Assembly: GCF_014197105.1 (NCBI RefSeq)
Contig: NZ_JACIEV010000003.1
Location: forward strand, 310,001-374,000
DNA from: Sphingomonas jinjuensis
GTDB taxonomy: Bacteria; Pseudomonadota; Alphaproteobacteria; Sphingomonadales; Sphingomonadaceae
Reading direction: 5' to 3'
DNA length: 64,000 nt
In this document: positions 8,568-17,539 of the stretch, in pieces
Numbering within the stretch: the stretch's first letter is position 1
Layout: the number at the start of each line of letters is the position of its first letter
Notes under the pieces: generated by a model
Database searches by the model: none
What the model was told of the DNA's origin: nothing
The model's input: the letters and a program-made list of their open reading frames with translations, nothing else
Made by a program: the position numbers and the translations under genes

Positions 8568-8711
8568 TGCGCCAACGATCGACGGACACGGCGAAATATT
8601 CATCTTGATCGTAATTGGGGATGTCACCGTCCGGACGAGCGAATAACGTCGCGCCGTGAGCAGTGACGAGCGATTCCCTCTTTCGACCATCCGGGGCGAT
8701 TGTCGGCGGCT

Positions 8712-9203
8712 GTGCGATTCCGACGGCGGAGGGGCGATCGTGGCGGGTGGCGCGTGACACCACGGGCACGCGAATGCCTGCGCCTCGTCTGGAACAAGCG
8801 GGCAACGTCGAAGGAAATCGCCGCCGAGCTGGGGATCAGCAAGGCGACTGTCGACGGCTATATCGCCGACGCGGTCGTCGAGTTGGGCGCGCGCGACCGC
8901 CGCGACGCAGCGGCGATGCTGTTCGGCGGCACCCGTGCCGAATCAGGGGATGATCCGGCTCGGGTAGTGGCGCCGACGCCGGTCGAGGCACCGCCGGCAT
9001 CGTCGACGGAGCAGCCGCCGGCAGCGCGGCCCTGGCGATCGCGAGGCCGTCCGCTCAACACGCTGTCGCTGGCGCAGACGATCGGATGGATCGCGGTGAT
9101 CGCGATCGGTTCACTCGCGGGGCTGGCGTTGGCGATGGCGATCGGCAGCGGGCTGCCCCCGGTAGCCATGCCTGTCATCGAGGCGATCCGTCGGCTGACA
9201 TGA
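8712..9203 (+). CDS. LuxR-type HTH protein with C-terminal membrane segment
   Basis: About 163 residues. Residues ~15-70 match a LuxR/GerE helix-turn-helix ('TPRARECLRLVWNK', 'SKEIAAELGISKATVDGYI'). A proline- and alanine-rich linker follows, then one hydrophobic helix ('IGWIAVIAIGSLAGLALAMA') near the C-terminus, so this is a membrane-tethered DNA-binding protein. It has no receiver or ligand domain. The start is uncertain: TTG 8700, GTG 8712 and GTG 8754 are all in frame, the last placing the start just before the HTH. It is followed by two small genes in the same direction. The target genes cannot be told. Confidence 0.65.
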   Translation: MRFRRRRGDRGGWRVTPRARECLRLVWNKRATSKEIAAELGISKATVDGYIADAVVELGARDRRDAAAMLFGGTRAESGDDPARVVAPTPVEAPPASSTEQPPAARPWRSRGRPLNTLSLAQTIGWIAVIAIGSLAGLALAMAIGSGLPPVAMPVIEAIRRLT

Positions 9204-9207
9204 ATAG

Positions 9208-9223
9208 CGGGGCATCGACCCCG
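9208..9223 (+). terminator. Short GC hairpin after the HTH gene
   Basis: CGGGG-CATCGA-CCCCG forms a 5-bp stem with a six-base loop directly after the stop codon at 9203 and just before the ribosome site of the next small gene. There is no T-run, so termination, if any, is weak. Confidence 0.25.
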
Positions 9224-9240
9224 TGCCGAGGGGACGACCG

Positions 9241-9432
9241 ATGCTCAACACGAAGATGACCGCCGTTCGCGAAGTTACCGAGCTGTTTGTGGCGCTGAAG
9301 GCGCAGATCGACGAGGCGATGGTGACGCGTGCCCGGTTGGAAACTGCGCTGATCGAAGGCCGCCGCAAGGCACGACTGCCGCTCGGCGCGGGGCTAGACG
9401 GGATGGAGAAGGTGGCTGGCATGGCGCAATGA
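9241..9432 (+). CDS. Small helical protein of unknown function
   Basis: 63 residues from ATG 9241, which is preceded by a good ribosome site (GAGGGG at 9228-9233). The sequence is mostly helical, with a charged run 'VTELFVALKAQIDEAMVTRARL' type heptad-like pattern, no Cys pairs and no signal peptide. I do not recognise a family. It lies between the membrane-tethered HTH gene and a membrane protein gene that begins 8 bp later, so the three are probably co-transcribed. The in-frame GTG at 9223 is less likely because it precedes the ribosome site. Confidence 0.6.
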   Translation: MLNTKMTAVREVTELFVALKAQIDEAMVTRARLETALIEGRRKARLPLGAGLDGMEKVAGMAQ

Positions 9433-9439
9433 GCTCTGG

Positions 9440-9901
9440 ATGAGCATTCCCGTCTTTTTCGCCTGGATGGCGTTGTGCTGCGGCTATGCGATCTGGCGCG
9501 GCGGGGCGCCCGAGCGGATTGCCGCGGGATTGCAGATGGGGGCGTATGTGCTGACGTTGCTGCTCCACTACGCCATCGATGCAGCGGGCTATCGCTCGGC
9601 CAGCGTCGCCACGGCGGCGATCGACGTGTTGCTGGCGGCGCTGGCGATGCTAGGCTGGCGGTCGACGCGGTTCTGGCCGCTGTGGATCGCGGCCTGGCAA
9701 CTAGCGGCGATCGTCGCGCATCTCGCCAAGACGATCGATCCCGCGATGCTGGCAAGCGGCTATGCCATCCAGGCGCAGTTCTGGGCCTATCCGATGCTCG
9801 CCGCGACGGCCGCCGGCGCCTGGCGTCACCGACAGCGCCTCCGCCAGGGTCGCGACGATCCATCCTGGAAGTCCGCGATCGACCCGCGCGTTGCGCATTG
9901 A
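9440..9901 (+). CDS. Small integral membrane protein, unknown function
   Basis: 153 residues with about four hydrophobic helices (near residues 3-18, 30-50, 58-76 and 82-100, with another at 115-130) and a basic, hydrophilic C-terminus. No motif that I recognise. It starts seven bases after the stop of the small helical protein, which suggests a joint transcript with the HTH gene upstream. The gene ends 35 bp before tRNA-Arg. Confidence 0.7.
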   Translation: MSIPVFFAWMALCCGYAIWRGGAPERIAAGLQMGAYVLTLLLHYAIDAAGYRSASVATAAIDVLLAALAMLGWRSTRFWPLWIAAWQLAAIVAHLAKTIDPAMLASGYAIQAQFWAYPMLAATAAGAWRHRQRLRQGRDDPSWKSAIDPRVAH

Positions 9902-9936
9902 CCCGCGGCCTCCGCAAAACTACGCATCCTGCCGCT

Positions 9937-10013
9937 GCCCCCGTAGCTCAGCCGGATAGAGCGACGGTTTCCTAAACCGCAGGTCGGAGGTTCGAGTCCT
10001 CTCGGGGGCACCA
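9937..10013 (+). tRNA. tRNA-Arg (anticodon CCT)
   Basis: A full cloverleaf can be drawn: acceptor stem GCCCCCG paired with CGGGGGC, D-arm with GCTC/GAGC, anticodon loop TTCCTAA giving CCT (reads AGG), T-arm with GGTTCGAGTCC, and an encoded CCA end at 10011-10013. The first anticodon-stem pair is an A-C mismatch. tRNA-Arg genes are common integration sites, and a decayed gene with an insertion sequence follows on the other strand, but no integrase is next to it. Confidence 0.95.
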
Positions 10014-10449
10014 TTTAGCCGGGGCTTGGCTGAGGCCTTCTTGCCCCCATTGTCGCCCGAACTACCGTGTGGCAGCGGCTGTCCTAACCCCGCAATCTGC
10101 CGTGTCGGGCAGCGCGCCGGTCTTCGCAAGACGTGCAAATTCCTGAGCGTCGACCCAGTCGCTCAGGACCAAGTCGCCGCTGTACATCGGGTTTACGTTA
10201 ATGATGATGTCGCCCCGGCGGGCGAGATATGAAACACAGTCAAGAAGCTTCTCAATTTCGTCGAGATGGTACTCGAATGTCACCAGCGGAATTGACGATG
10301 ATAGGCCACGCAAGACCTCCGGTTCGTAACCCTCCACGTCGATCTTGCAAAGGTCGAGCGTACCGTATTGACGGATAAGAGCATCAAGCGTGGAAACATC
10401 AACCTCCAACTTATCAACTGCCGCTCCATCGATCGATAGATATGGCTAG

Positions 10450-11282
10450 GGTCAGGGCTCGTTGATCAGAGCCAGAAGATGACGGTGGCGGCGAGGGCGA
10501 CGGCGGAGAAGAAGGCGATTGGGCAGCGGTCGTAGCGGGTGGCAACGCGACGCCAGTGTTTTAGCCTGCCGAACATGATCTCGATGCGGCTGCGACGCCG
10601 GTAGCGCCGCTTATCGTATCTCACCGGCTCGTTGCGGGATCGCCGGCCCAGGATGCAGGGCTGGATGCCTTTGGCCTGCAGGGCGTCGCGCAACCAGTCG
10701 GCATCATAGCCGGGGTTGCCGAGCAGCCACTGCGCCTTTGGCAGGTCGTCCAGCAGCGCAGCGGCGCCGACGTAGTCGCTGACCTGTCCGGCCGTCATGA
10801 AGAAGCTCAGCGGACGGCCATTCGCGTCGGCCAGCGCATGCAGCTTGGTGTTCAGCCCGCCCTTGGTGCGACCGATCAGGCGGCCAAGGCCCCCTTTTTG
10901 ACCCGCAGGCTGGCAGCCGTGCGATGCGCCTTCAGGTAGGTCGCGTCGATCATCACCGTCTTCGGCTCAGCATCTGCCGCCGCCAGCCCTTCCATTATTC
11001 GGGTGAACACGCCCGCCGCGCCCCAGCGCTTCCAACGGTTGTACAGCGTCTTAGGCGGCCCGTAGGCGCTGGGTGCATCGCGCCAGCGCAGGCCGTTCTT
11101 GTTGACGAACACGATGCCGCTCAACACCCGCCGGTCGTCCACACGTGGCCTGCCGTGGCTCTTGGGGAAGAACGGCAGCAGCCGCTCCATCTGCTCGTCC
11201 GTCAGCCAGAACAGATCGCTCATGCCAGTCTCCTCGCAGAGCCTGAATCAGATCGCCGCCCTCATATCAATGGGTCCTGACC
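10450..11282 (-). mobile_element. IS5-family (IS427-group-like) insertion sequence, 833 bp
   Basis: The element has imperfect terminal inverted repeats: GGTCAGGGCTCGTTGAT at the left end and, on the other strand, GGTCAGGACCCATTGAT at the right end. CTAG stands on both sides (10446-10449 and 11283-11286) as the target duplication; because CTAG is palindromic and abuts the repeat, the exact ends could shift by a base or two. The length, the two-frame transposase and the CTAG-like target fit the IS427 group of the IS5 family. It is inserted in the FkbM pseudogene. Confidence 0.9.
10466..11223 (-). CDS. IS5-family transposase made by -1 frameshift (OrfA/OrfB)
   Basis: OrfA (from ATG 11223) begins 'MSDLFWLTDEQMERLLPFFP', the IS5/IS427 N-terminal helix-turn-helix region, and carries the first catalytic Asp in 'MIDATYLKAH'. 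It would stop at 10876. OrfB continues in the -1 frame and carries the second Asp ('GNPGYDADWL') and the Glu region ('RRRSRIEIMFGRLKHWRR'), ending at 10466. The switch lies at AAAAAGGGGG on the coding strand (10890-10899), a normal slippery run for this group, so the fused DDE transposase is probably intact and the element may still be active. Confidence 0.88.
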
Positions 11283-11662
11283 CTAGTCAGCACGTAAGCT
11301 GGCAGTGGAGTCGTCGTCGACGAAATTCAACGTGGTGCGACCGGGAGCAGCTCCGAGCGCGCTAGAAACGAGCGTGAAATCGGAGTTTCTTCCAAATTTA
11401 TAGTTGATCGCGGGAAAGCAGTTCGGATTCGGCTCCACCGCGATGACGCGGAAACCGGCGGCAAGAAAGACTTGACTCTTCTGGCCCACGTGTACCCCAC
11501 GTCGAAGACGAGGGCGCCGGGCGTTAGGTAGCGCAAATAGAGCTCCCGTTCGACATCGACGAGACGCTGAGACGATCCAATGAATCGGCGGACCAACGAG
11601 CGAACAGGTGCATAAAGACCGGTTGCTTGCAGGATCCGCTTTGCGCGCCAAGTCATTACCAC

Positions 11663-12110
11663 AATACTTCCTCCCTGACTATTTGGTTCAGACTATCATT
11701 ACCGTCTCGGGCGTCGGGCGGTGGCGGCGAGCCCGAATCGGGACGGCAGCCCGCCGACCTTTGAGCTTCACACTTTCTACCGAACGTTAAGCGAATTCTT
11801 GCGGAGCGTGTAGGAGGGGCGCCTCCGACGTAAGGTCATCCGACGATGAGGCGAACGCCCAGCCTTTCCCAGATGTCGACCTTCCGACCGACTCGCCTGG
11901 TTATCGATCGACCATATCGAACAACAACGGTGCGGACTTCGCACCGGGACGGGGTGGATCGGTCGCTGGTTTTGCGCATGTGAGCGCGGCGTTGGCGGTC
12001 GGCAGAATTCCTTTGCCCGTCGGGCAGCACACGCTTTTCTTACGGCCGGGATGCTAGCAGACGGCGACAGGTGAGGGCCCCATTCGGGGGCATAGCGATC
12101 CGGGGACCGT
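11663..12110. other. Intergenic stretch without recognisable gene
   Basis: About 450 bp between the FkbM pseudogene and the LysR gene. It holds a short palindrome (CCCGAATCGGG near 11732-11742) and AT-richer patches that may be promoter DNA for the flanking genes. Short open frames here show no family features, no good ribosome sites and no coding bias. I see no tRNA or repeat. Confidence 0.6.
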
Positions 12111-13058
12111 ATGGACGTCGACGACACCGCGCTGCGCCGGCTGAACCTCAACCTGATCTATTCGCTCGACGCCATTCTCCACGCGCGGTCGCTGACCGAC
12201 GCGGGACGACAGATCCATCTGGGACAGCCGGCGATGAGCGGCGCGTTGCGTCGGCTGCGCGAGCAGTTCGATGACCCGCTCGTCACCTTCACCGGCGGCG
12301 AGCCTCGGCTGAGTGCCTTGGCGTTGGTGCTGCGTCCGAAGGTGCGCCAGCTGATGCAGGGGATCGACGAGACGTTCCGCCTGTCGCTGCACTTCGATCC
12401 CAGGACGGCGCGGCGGACGTTCAGGATCGCCACCGGCGAGGCGCTGGAGATCATGCTGATGGGGCGCGTGGTCGGCACGATGCTGGGGAAGGCGCCGTTC
12501 GTCGACATCGAGATCGTGCCGCTCGATCATGGGGCGCCGGCGAGCGCCTTCAGCCAGGGCGTCGACCTGATCATCCTGCCACAACGACTGGCTGTTCCAG
12601 GACTGCCGGAGAGGCCGCTGATGGCAGAACATTTGTCCTGCATGGTCTGCGATCGACATCCGAGCGTCGGCCAGGCGCTCTCGATCGACGAGTATCTGGC
12701 GCTGCCGCATGCTGTCGTCGGTGACGCCTCGTGGCCGGCGGCGCACTTCAGCCGTTCGGTGCGCGAGCTGTTGGCGCGGCGTAGGATCAGCCTGCGCACC
12801 AGCCGGTACGCGGCGTTACCGCAACTGCTGACCGGGACCGAACTGGTCGCCACGGGCAGTACCTGGTTGTTCCAGCATCAGGCATCGATGGGCGCGCTGC
12901 GAGTCTTCAAGGCACCGTTCCATGTCGAGCGCGACGTGATCGTCGCGCAAAGGCCGGCTGGCGCGGGCGATGATCCGGCGATCGAATGGCTCCTCGGCCA
13001 GCTGGAGCAGGCGACCGCCACATTTCCCGGTGGGAGGGACTGGCATCGGCCGCGATGA
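12111..13058 (+). CDS. LysR-family transcriptional regulator (NodD/NahR-like branch)
   Basis: 315 residues, the normal LysR length. Residues ~10-70 form the winged HTH ('LNLNLIYSLDAILHARSLTD', 'HLGQPAMSGALRRLREQFDD'), and the rest is the two-lobed inducer-binding domain. The 'LNLN-L-LDA' start and 'DPL' turn fit the NodD/NahR/LinR subgroup. The gene is in the same direction as the TonB receptor gene 266 bp downstream, and the gap between them holds a perfect inverted repeat. It probably controls the receptor-transporter-thioredoxin run; the inducer is unknown. Confidence 0.92.
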   Translation: MDVDDTALRRLNLNLIYSLDAILHARSLTDAGRQIHLGQPAMSGALRRLREQFDDPLVTFTGGEPRLSALALVLRPKVRQLMQGIDETFRLSLHFDPRTARRTFRIATGEALEIMLMGRVVGTMLGKAPFVDIEIVPLDHGAPASAFSQGVDLIILPQRLAVPGLPERPLMAEHLSCMVCDRHPSVGQALSIDEYLALPHAVVGDASWPAAHFSRSVRELLARRRISLRTSRYAALPQLLTGTELVATGSTWLFQHQASMGALRVFKAPFHVERDVIVAQRPAGAGDDPAIEWLLGQLEQATATFPGGRDWHRPR

Positions 13059-13183
13059 TACCGGCCATCACGCCTTTCGATTTGCCCCGGCCGCGCCGTC
13101 GTCGCAAGCTATTGGCGAAAGACGAATTATCCGGCCGACGTCCCATCAGATGGAGCGTGAGCCGGACAGGTGATGTCGCAGGA

Positions 13184-13215
13184 GATTTCGGTCGGGCCGG
13201 GGGGCGACCGAAATC
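13184..13215. promoter_or_regulatory. Perfect 11-bp inverted repeat between lysR and the TonB receptor gene
   Basis: GATTTCGGTCG (13184-13194) and CGACCGAAATC (13205-13215) pair perfectly around a 10-base G-rich loop. It could be a hairpin ending the lysR transcript (no T-run follows) or an operator for a regulator of the receptor operon. It lies 110 bp before the receptor start. Confidence 0.45.
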
Positions 13216-13324
13216 AGGCCGCCCGTGCTCGGGCGGATCAGGACGCTGCAAGCCGGTCGAGATCGCGCCGATGCCGTAGTACGGCGCGGCGTGGACCGGC
13301 GCAGGGCCGCTGAAGGGAGGCGAT

Positions 13325-15625
13325 GTGGGGGCGATCAAGGCGGTCTTGAGCAGTGTCGCACTGACGGCGATCGCTGCTGTATCGTGCCCCGGCAGCGCGG
13401 CGGCCCGTGGCGTGTCGGGCCGCATCAGCCTGCCGTCGCTCCCGCTTCGCGACGCGTTGGCGGAGATCGCGGCAAGGACGGGCGTGGTGGTGACCGTCGA
13501 CCCCGATATTCCCGCCGGTCTGCGTTCGCGCGCGGTGAGGGCCGCCCCGGACGCGCTGGCTGCCGTGCGACAGGCGGTGGCCGACACCGGCCTGGCGGTC
13601 GACACCGGCCCTGACGGTCGCCTGACGGTGGTGGGTGAGGTCGTCGTCACCGCGCGGCGGGACGAGGCGGAGACGGGGCTGCCGATCCGGCACACGTCGA
13701 CGTCCAGCCGCCTCGGCGATTCGCTTCGCGAACAGCCGCGCAATACGCAGGTGTTCGGCGCGCGTCTGCTGGCCGAGCAGCAGGCGCAGACGATCCCCGA
13801 TGCCCTGCGCAACGCCGGCGGCGTGTCGGTGAACACTGCAACTGTGCAGGGGGGCACGGGCTATTCGGTGCGCGGCTTCGCGAGCGGCGGCGTGCAGAAC
13901 GGCCTGCCGGGGTCGACCGCCGACGGGGTCGCGGTGGGGGTGACCCAATCGATCGCGAACGTCGAGCGCGTCGAGGTGCTGAAGGGCCCCGACGCGCTGC
14001 TGGCCGGGGTCGGCAACCTGGGCGGCACGATCAACGTCGTGACCAAGAAACCGAGCGCCGAGCCGTATCTCTACGTCAGCGGTGAAACCGGATCTTACGG
14101 CCGGATGCGCGGCACGATCGATGCCACCCGTGGGCTGAACGATGCCGGGACGATCAGCGCACGCGTCGTCGCCACCGCCGCCAGCGCGGATCGCAACTTC
14201 GGCGGCTATCGCGGCAATGAGGATTATCTTCTCGCGCCCAGCCTGCGCTACAAGGACGAGCGGACCGACGTCGTCCTGTCGATCAGCGCCAGCAACCAGA
14301 TCTTCGGATTGCAGCCGTTCGTGCCGCTCAATCCGGGGGCGAACATGCCGTTCGACTATCCGCGCGATCGCCCGATCGTGTCGCGCGACCAGTTCCTGCG
14401 AGTCGGCACCACGCAATATTATGGAGAGGCCACGCGCGAGATCGGTAACTGGCTGACGCTGGTCGCGCGGGCGCAGCACCAGGACCTGCGGCTCGACCTG
14501 AAATATTACGGTGTCCTGTTCGTCGCCAGCTCTTCGGGTGTCGTCGGCCTGACCACCGGCGATGCGCGCCAGACCGGTGCTGCAGATGCGCTGGACGGCT
14601 ATGCCCGGATCAGCGTCACCACAGGGCCGGTCGAGCACGTGCTGGTCGGCGGCTACACCCATGTCGAGAACGACACCCGAGCCTTCAGCGCGTCGGGGTC
14701 TGACCTCGTCTTCCAGAACATCTTTACCGATCCCGTCCCGGCACCGCTCTTGCCGGTCGACCGGCAGGACTATCGACTGTCGAGCAGCCAAGACGGGGCT
14801 TACGGCCAATATTGGCTCACGGTCGGTCCGGTGCGGCTGATCGCGGGAGTTCGACATAATCGATACGACAGTTCGATCGTCATCCCGAACCACGACAGTT
14901 CCCCGCAATCCAAGTCAGCGACGACGCCGAATGTCGGCGTGGTGGTCGATGTCTCGAATGATGTGTCGCTGTTTGGGGCGGCGGCATGGGGCTATGTGCC
15001 GACCTTCTCGCCCGATCGTAGCGGGAACCTGCTGCCCGACACCCACACCCTGAACCTGGAGGGCGGGGTCAAGGTAGATCTGGCGGACGACCGGCTGTTC
15101 CTCGTCGCTTCCTATTTCAAGCTGCGACAAAGCAATCTTATCATCGTCGATCCGATCGACCCCCGCTATTCGATCGCCGTGCCCGGGCAGCAGGGGAAGG
15201 GGATCGATGTAAACCTGACCGGCCAGGTTGCGAAGGGGTGGCAGGTCCAGGCCTCGCTGACCCGCATCGACTATTCGTTTCCGACGCCGTTCAGGTCCGG
15301 CATCGTCGTTCAGGGACAGCCGCGCGACCAGTACGGCATCTACACGTCATATCGCCGTGCGCTGGGCATGATGGCCAGCGCCGGTCTGGGGGCAGGGGTC
15401 TATGGACGGTCGAGCGCGTCGGTCAATCGAAGGGGCAGCTATTATGTGCCCGCGGCGGTGCAGGCCGACCTCAATGCGTTCCTGACCGTCGGCAGGCTCG
15501 ACCTGAACCTCGGCGTGCGCAATATGTTCGATCGTCGGAATTATGGGATCACCTATTCGCCGAGCTTCATCCCCCGGCAGGAGCCACGCAACTGGCGCCT
15601 GACCACCGGCTACCGGTTCCAGTGA
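13325..15625 (+). CDS. TonB-dependent siderophore-type receptor with STN domain
   Basis: 766 residues, outer membrane. A Sec signal peptide (residues ~1-27, ending 'GSAAA') is followed by an STN (secretin/TonB short N-terminal) domain at ~30-105 ('LPLRDALAEIAARTGVVVTV'), a TonB-box-like 'GEVVVTAR', the plug (~115-230; 'RVEVLKGPDALLAGVGNLGG') and the 22-strand barrel ending '...LTTGYRFQ'. STN domains pass a surface signal to an anti-sigma factor in FecA-type systems, but no sigma/anti-sigma pair is next to it, so the domain may be a relic or act on distant partners. Start is GTG 13325 behind AAGGGAGG. The family suggests ferric-siderophore import, though the neighbours (ABC protein, thioredoxin) would fit a peptide-like ligand. 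The ABC gene follows after 28 bp. Confidence 0.93.
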   Translation: MGAIKAVLSSVALTAIAAVSCPGSAAARGVSGRISLPSLPLRDALAEIAARTGVVVTVDPDIPAGLRSRAVRAAPDALAAVRQAVADTGLAVDTGPDGRLTVVGEVVVTARRDEAETGLPIRHTSTSSRLGDSLREQPRNTQVFGARLLAEQQAQTIPDALRNAGGVSVNTATVQGGTGYSVRGFASGGVQNGLPGSTADGVAVGVTQSIANVERVEVLKGPDALLAGVGNLGGTINVVTKKPSAEPYLYVSGETGSYGRMRGTIDATRGLNDAGTISARVVATAASADRNFGGYRGNEDYLLAPSLRYKDERTDVVLSISASNQIFGLQPFVPLNPGANMPFDYPRDRPIVSRDQFLRVGTTQYYGEATREIGNWLTLVARAQHQDLRLDLKYYGVLFVASSSGVVGLTTGDARQTGAADALDGYARISVTTGPVEHVLVGGYTHVENDTRAFSASGSDLVFQNIFTDPVPAPLLPVDRQDYRLSSSQDGAYGQYWLTVGPVRLIAGVRHNRYDSSIVIPNHDSSPQSKSATTPNVGVVVDVSNDVSLFGAAAWGYVPTFSPDRSGNLLPDTHTLNLEGGVKVDLADDRLFLVASYFKLRQSNLIIVDPIDPRYSIAVPGQQGKGIDVNLTGQVAKGWQVQASLTRIDYSFPTPFRSGIVVQGQPRDQYGIYTSYRRALGMMASAGLGAGVYGRSSASVNRRGSYYVPAAVQADLNAFLTVGRLDLNLGVRNMFDRRNYGITYSPSFIPRQEPRNWRLTTGYRFQ

Positions 15626-15653
15626 TGGTCCCCCGCGGCGAGCAGCGCGTCCC

Positions 15654-17444
15654 ATGATCCCGCAGCCTATCCCGACGGGCGAGGCGGCGCGCGAGGCCGG
15701 GCTGGCGTCACCCCAGCGGCCGGCAGGTCGCTGGAGCCACCTGCTGCGCCTGTTCGGCGACTATTGGCTGTCGCACGACTGGAAGTTCGCGTGGTTCGGG
15801 GCGGCGGTGCTGCTGCTCTATCAGTTCGGCAACGCCTGGATCATGATCGCCGGCATTCGCTGGCAGCAGGCGTTCTTCGACAGCATCGAGGCGCGCCAGG
15901 CGGGGCGGTTCGTGCCGCTGCTGCTGGTGTTCGTCGGGATACTTGCGGCGCAGATCGTCGCCTCGCTCGTCTACACCTGGACGACGATGATCCTCGGGAT
16001 GCGCTGGCGGACGGTGCTGACTGCACGCTATCTCGACCGTTGGATGGCGCGAAACCGCTATGCTGAGATCGAGCGGCTGCGCCTGATCGACAACCCCGAC
16101 CAGCGCATCGCCGACGATATCGCCGTGGTGACCGGTGGGCAGGTCAACGGGTTCGGCGTGGTGAACGTCGCCTTCGGCGTCATCGGGATGGTCGTCGGAT
16201 CGTACAGTCTGATCGTGGTCCTGCTGGAAACCGCCGAGCCGTTTCGCTTTGCGCTATTCGGGCGAGCCGTGGTGATCCCCGGCAGCACGATATGGTACGC
16301 CGTCCTCTATTCGCTGTTCGGCAGTATCGTCGTCACACGGATCGGGCAGCCCTTCGTTCGGGCGCTGATGCGCCAGCAGCACCGCGACGCCGATTTTCGT
16401 GCCTCTATGATCCAGGTGCGCCGCCAGGCCGCGCAGATCGGTTTCGCCGGGGCAGCGTCGGTCGAGCGAGCGACGCTGGGCACCGCATTCGACCAGGTGC
16501 GCCACAATTTCCGCAGCGTTACCTGGAGCTTGCTCGGCATCAACGCGGGCCAGGGCGTCTACGAGCGAATCGGCAGCATCCTGCCGCTGTTCCTGATGGT
16601 GCCGCGCTATTTTGCGGGCGCGATTAGCTTCGGCCAGGTCATGGGCGCGCGCGATGCGTTTCAGCAGCTCGTCGGGCAGCTGTCGTTCATCGTCCAGATC
16701 TATGGGCGGATCGGCGTCCACATCGCCTGTCTCAACCGGTTGAAGGCGCTCGACGACGCGATCGACCAGCAGCGGGTGCGCGGCATTTCGGTCGACGCTG
16801 CGGCCTCGGGAGGCGCGGTGCTGAGGACTCGCGGGCTGGCGGTGCATCGCCCCGATGGCGCGGGATTGCTCGATATCGGCGATTGGTGCGTGCAGCGTGG
16901 CGAGCGCTGGATCGTGCAGGGACCGTCGGGTGTGGGCAAGAGCACGCTGCTGCGCGCGATCCTGGGCCTGTGGCCGGACGGCGCCGGCGAGGTGTCGCTG
17001 GCGGCGGGGCGGGCGATGACGGTGCCGCAGCGGCTCTATCTGCCCAGCGGTACGCTGAAATCGGCGGTCTGCTTCCCCGACCCCGACTCGATGCACGACG
17101 ACGCCCAGATCGTCGCGTTGCTCGACGAGGTCGGCCTGTCGGCGCATCGCGACCAGCTGCATGCCGTGCGCTTCTGGCAGGACGAATTGTCGCCGGGCGA
17201 GCAGCGGCGCGTGGCGCTGGCGCGGATCCTGCTGCACCGGCCCGAGCTGCTGATCCTCGACGAAGCGACCAGCGCGCTCGACGGCGACAATGCGCGTCGC
17301 TTTCACGAACAGCTGCTGGCGGCACTGCCGGGCGTCACGTTGATCAGCGTCGTCCACGACGATGCGCTTGCGGTCTTTCACACCCACCGGCTGGTCGTCG
17401 GCAACGGTGTCGCCGCGGCGGCGCCGATCGGGGACGCCGCATGA
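15654..17444 (+). CDS. ABC transporter, fused permease-ATPase of the SbmA/BacA-YddA (ABC_membrane_2-like) group
   Basis: 596 residues. The N-terminal ~330 residues carry about six membrane helices with the 'RWRTVLTARYLDRWMARNRYAEIE' and 'IDNPDQRIADDI' segments that mark the SbmA/BacA, YddA and peroxisomal ABCD-like family. The ATPase follows: Walker A 'GPSGVGKST' (~423-431), signature 'LSPGEQRR' (~512; here LSPGE instead of LSGGQ, usual in this family) and Walker B 'LLILDEATSALD' (~533). It works as a homodimer in the inner membrane. Relatives move peptides, bleomycin or vitamin B12. Paired with the TonB receptor it could import the same ligand after the outer-membrane step; direction cannot be proved. 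It overlaps a possible start of the next gene (ATGA at 17441). Confidence 0.92.
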   Translation: MIPQPIPTGEAAREAGLASPQRPAGRWSHLLRLFGDYWLSHDWKFAWFGAAVLLLYQFGNAWIMIAGIRWQQAFFDSIEARQAGRFVPLLLVFVGILAAQIVASLVYTWTTMILGMRWRTVLTARYLDRWMARNRYAEIERLRLIDNPDQRIADDIAVVTGGQVNGFGVVNVAFGVIGMVVGSYSLIVVLLETAEPFRFALFGRAVVIPGSTIWYAVLYSLFGSIVVTRIGQPFVRALMRQQHRDADFRASMIQVRRQAAQIGFAGAASVERATLGTAFDQVRHNFRSVTWSLLGINAGQGVYERIGSILPLFLMVPRYFAGAISFGQVMGARDAFQQLVGQLSFIVQIYGRIGVHIACLNRLKALDDAIDQQRVRGISVDAAASGGAVLRTRGLAVHRPDGAGLLDIGDWCVQRGERWIVQGPSGVGKSTLLRAILGLWPDGAGEVSLAAGRAMTVPQRLYLPSGTLKSAVCFPDPDSMHDDAQIVALLDEVGLSAHRDQLHAVRFWQDELSPGEQRRVALARILLHRPELLILDEATSALDGDNARRFHEQLLAALPGVTLISVVHDDALAVFHTHRLVVGNGVAAAAPIGDAA

Positions 17445-17539
17445 GCGATCCGACCACGACGATCAGGCCATGGCCGCACGAAGCGCAAGGCCGGAGCGCC
17501 GCGGCGGGTGATGGCGACGCAATACGAGGAGCAACGAGC

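Larger units (their letters stand above)
10062..11656 (-). pseudogene. FkbM-family methyltransferase, broken by frameshift, stop codon and an IS element
   Basis: Read leftward from ATG 11656 (or GTG 11662). The N-terminal part runs 'RELYLRYLTPGALVFDVG' and then loses frame at a run of four Gs near 11495; the family sequence resumes one frame away as 'HVGQKSQVFLAAGFRVIAVE', so one base has been lost. The frame then reads to about 11283, where an IS element begins. The C-terminal part continues at 10445-10062 ('TLDLCKIDVEGYEPEVLRGL', the FkbM SAM-domain end). Rejoining the flanks across the IS leaves an in-frame TAG at the junction, so at least three lesions exist. FkbM proteins O-methylate sugars or polyketides. 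The gene is visibly AT-richer than its neighbours, in keeping with acquisition and decay. Confidence 0.85.

Noticed and set aside
16883..17440. Long N-terminal extension of the thioredoxin
   Set aside because: This part is antisense-like junk inside the ABC gene in another frame; the thioredoxin fold begins near 17540.
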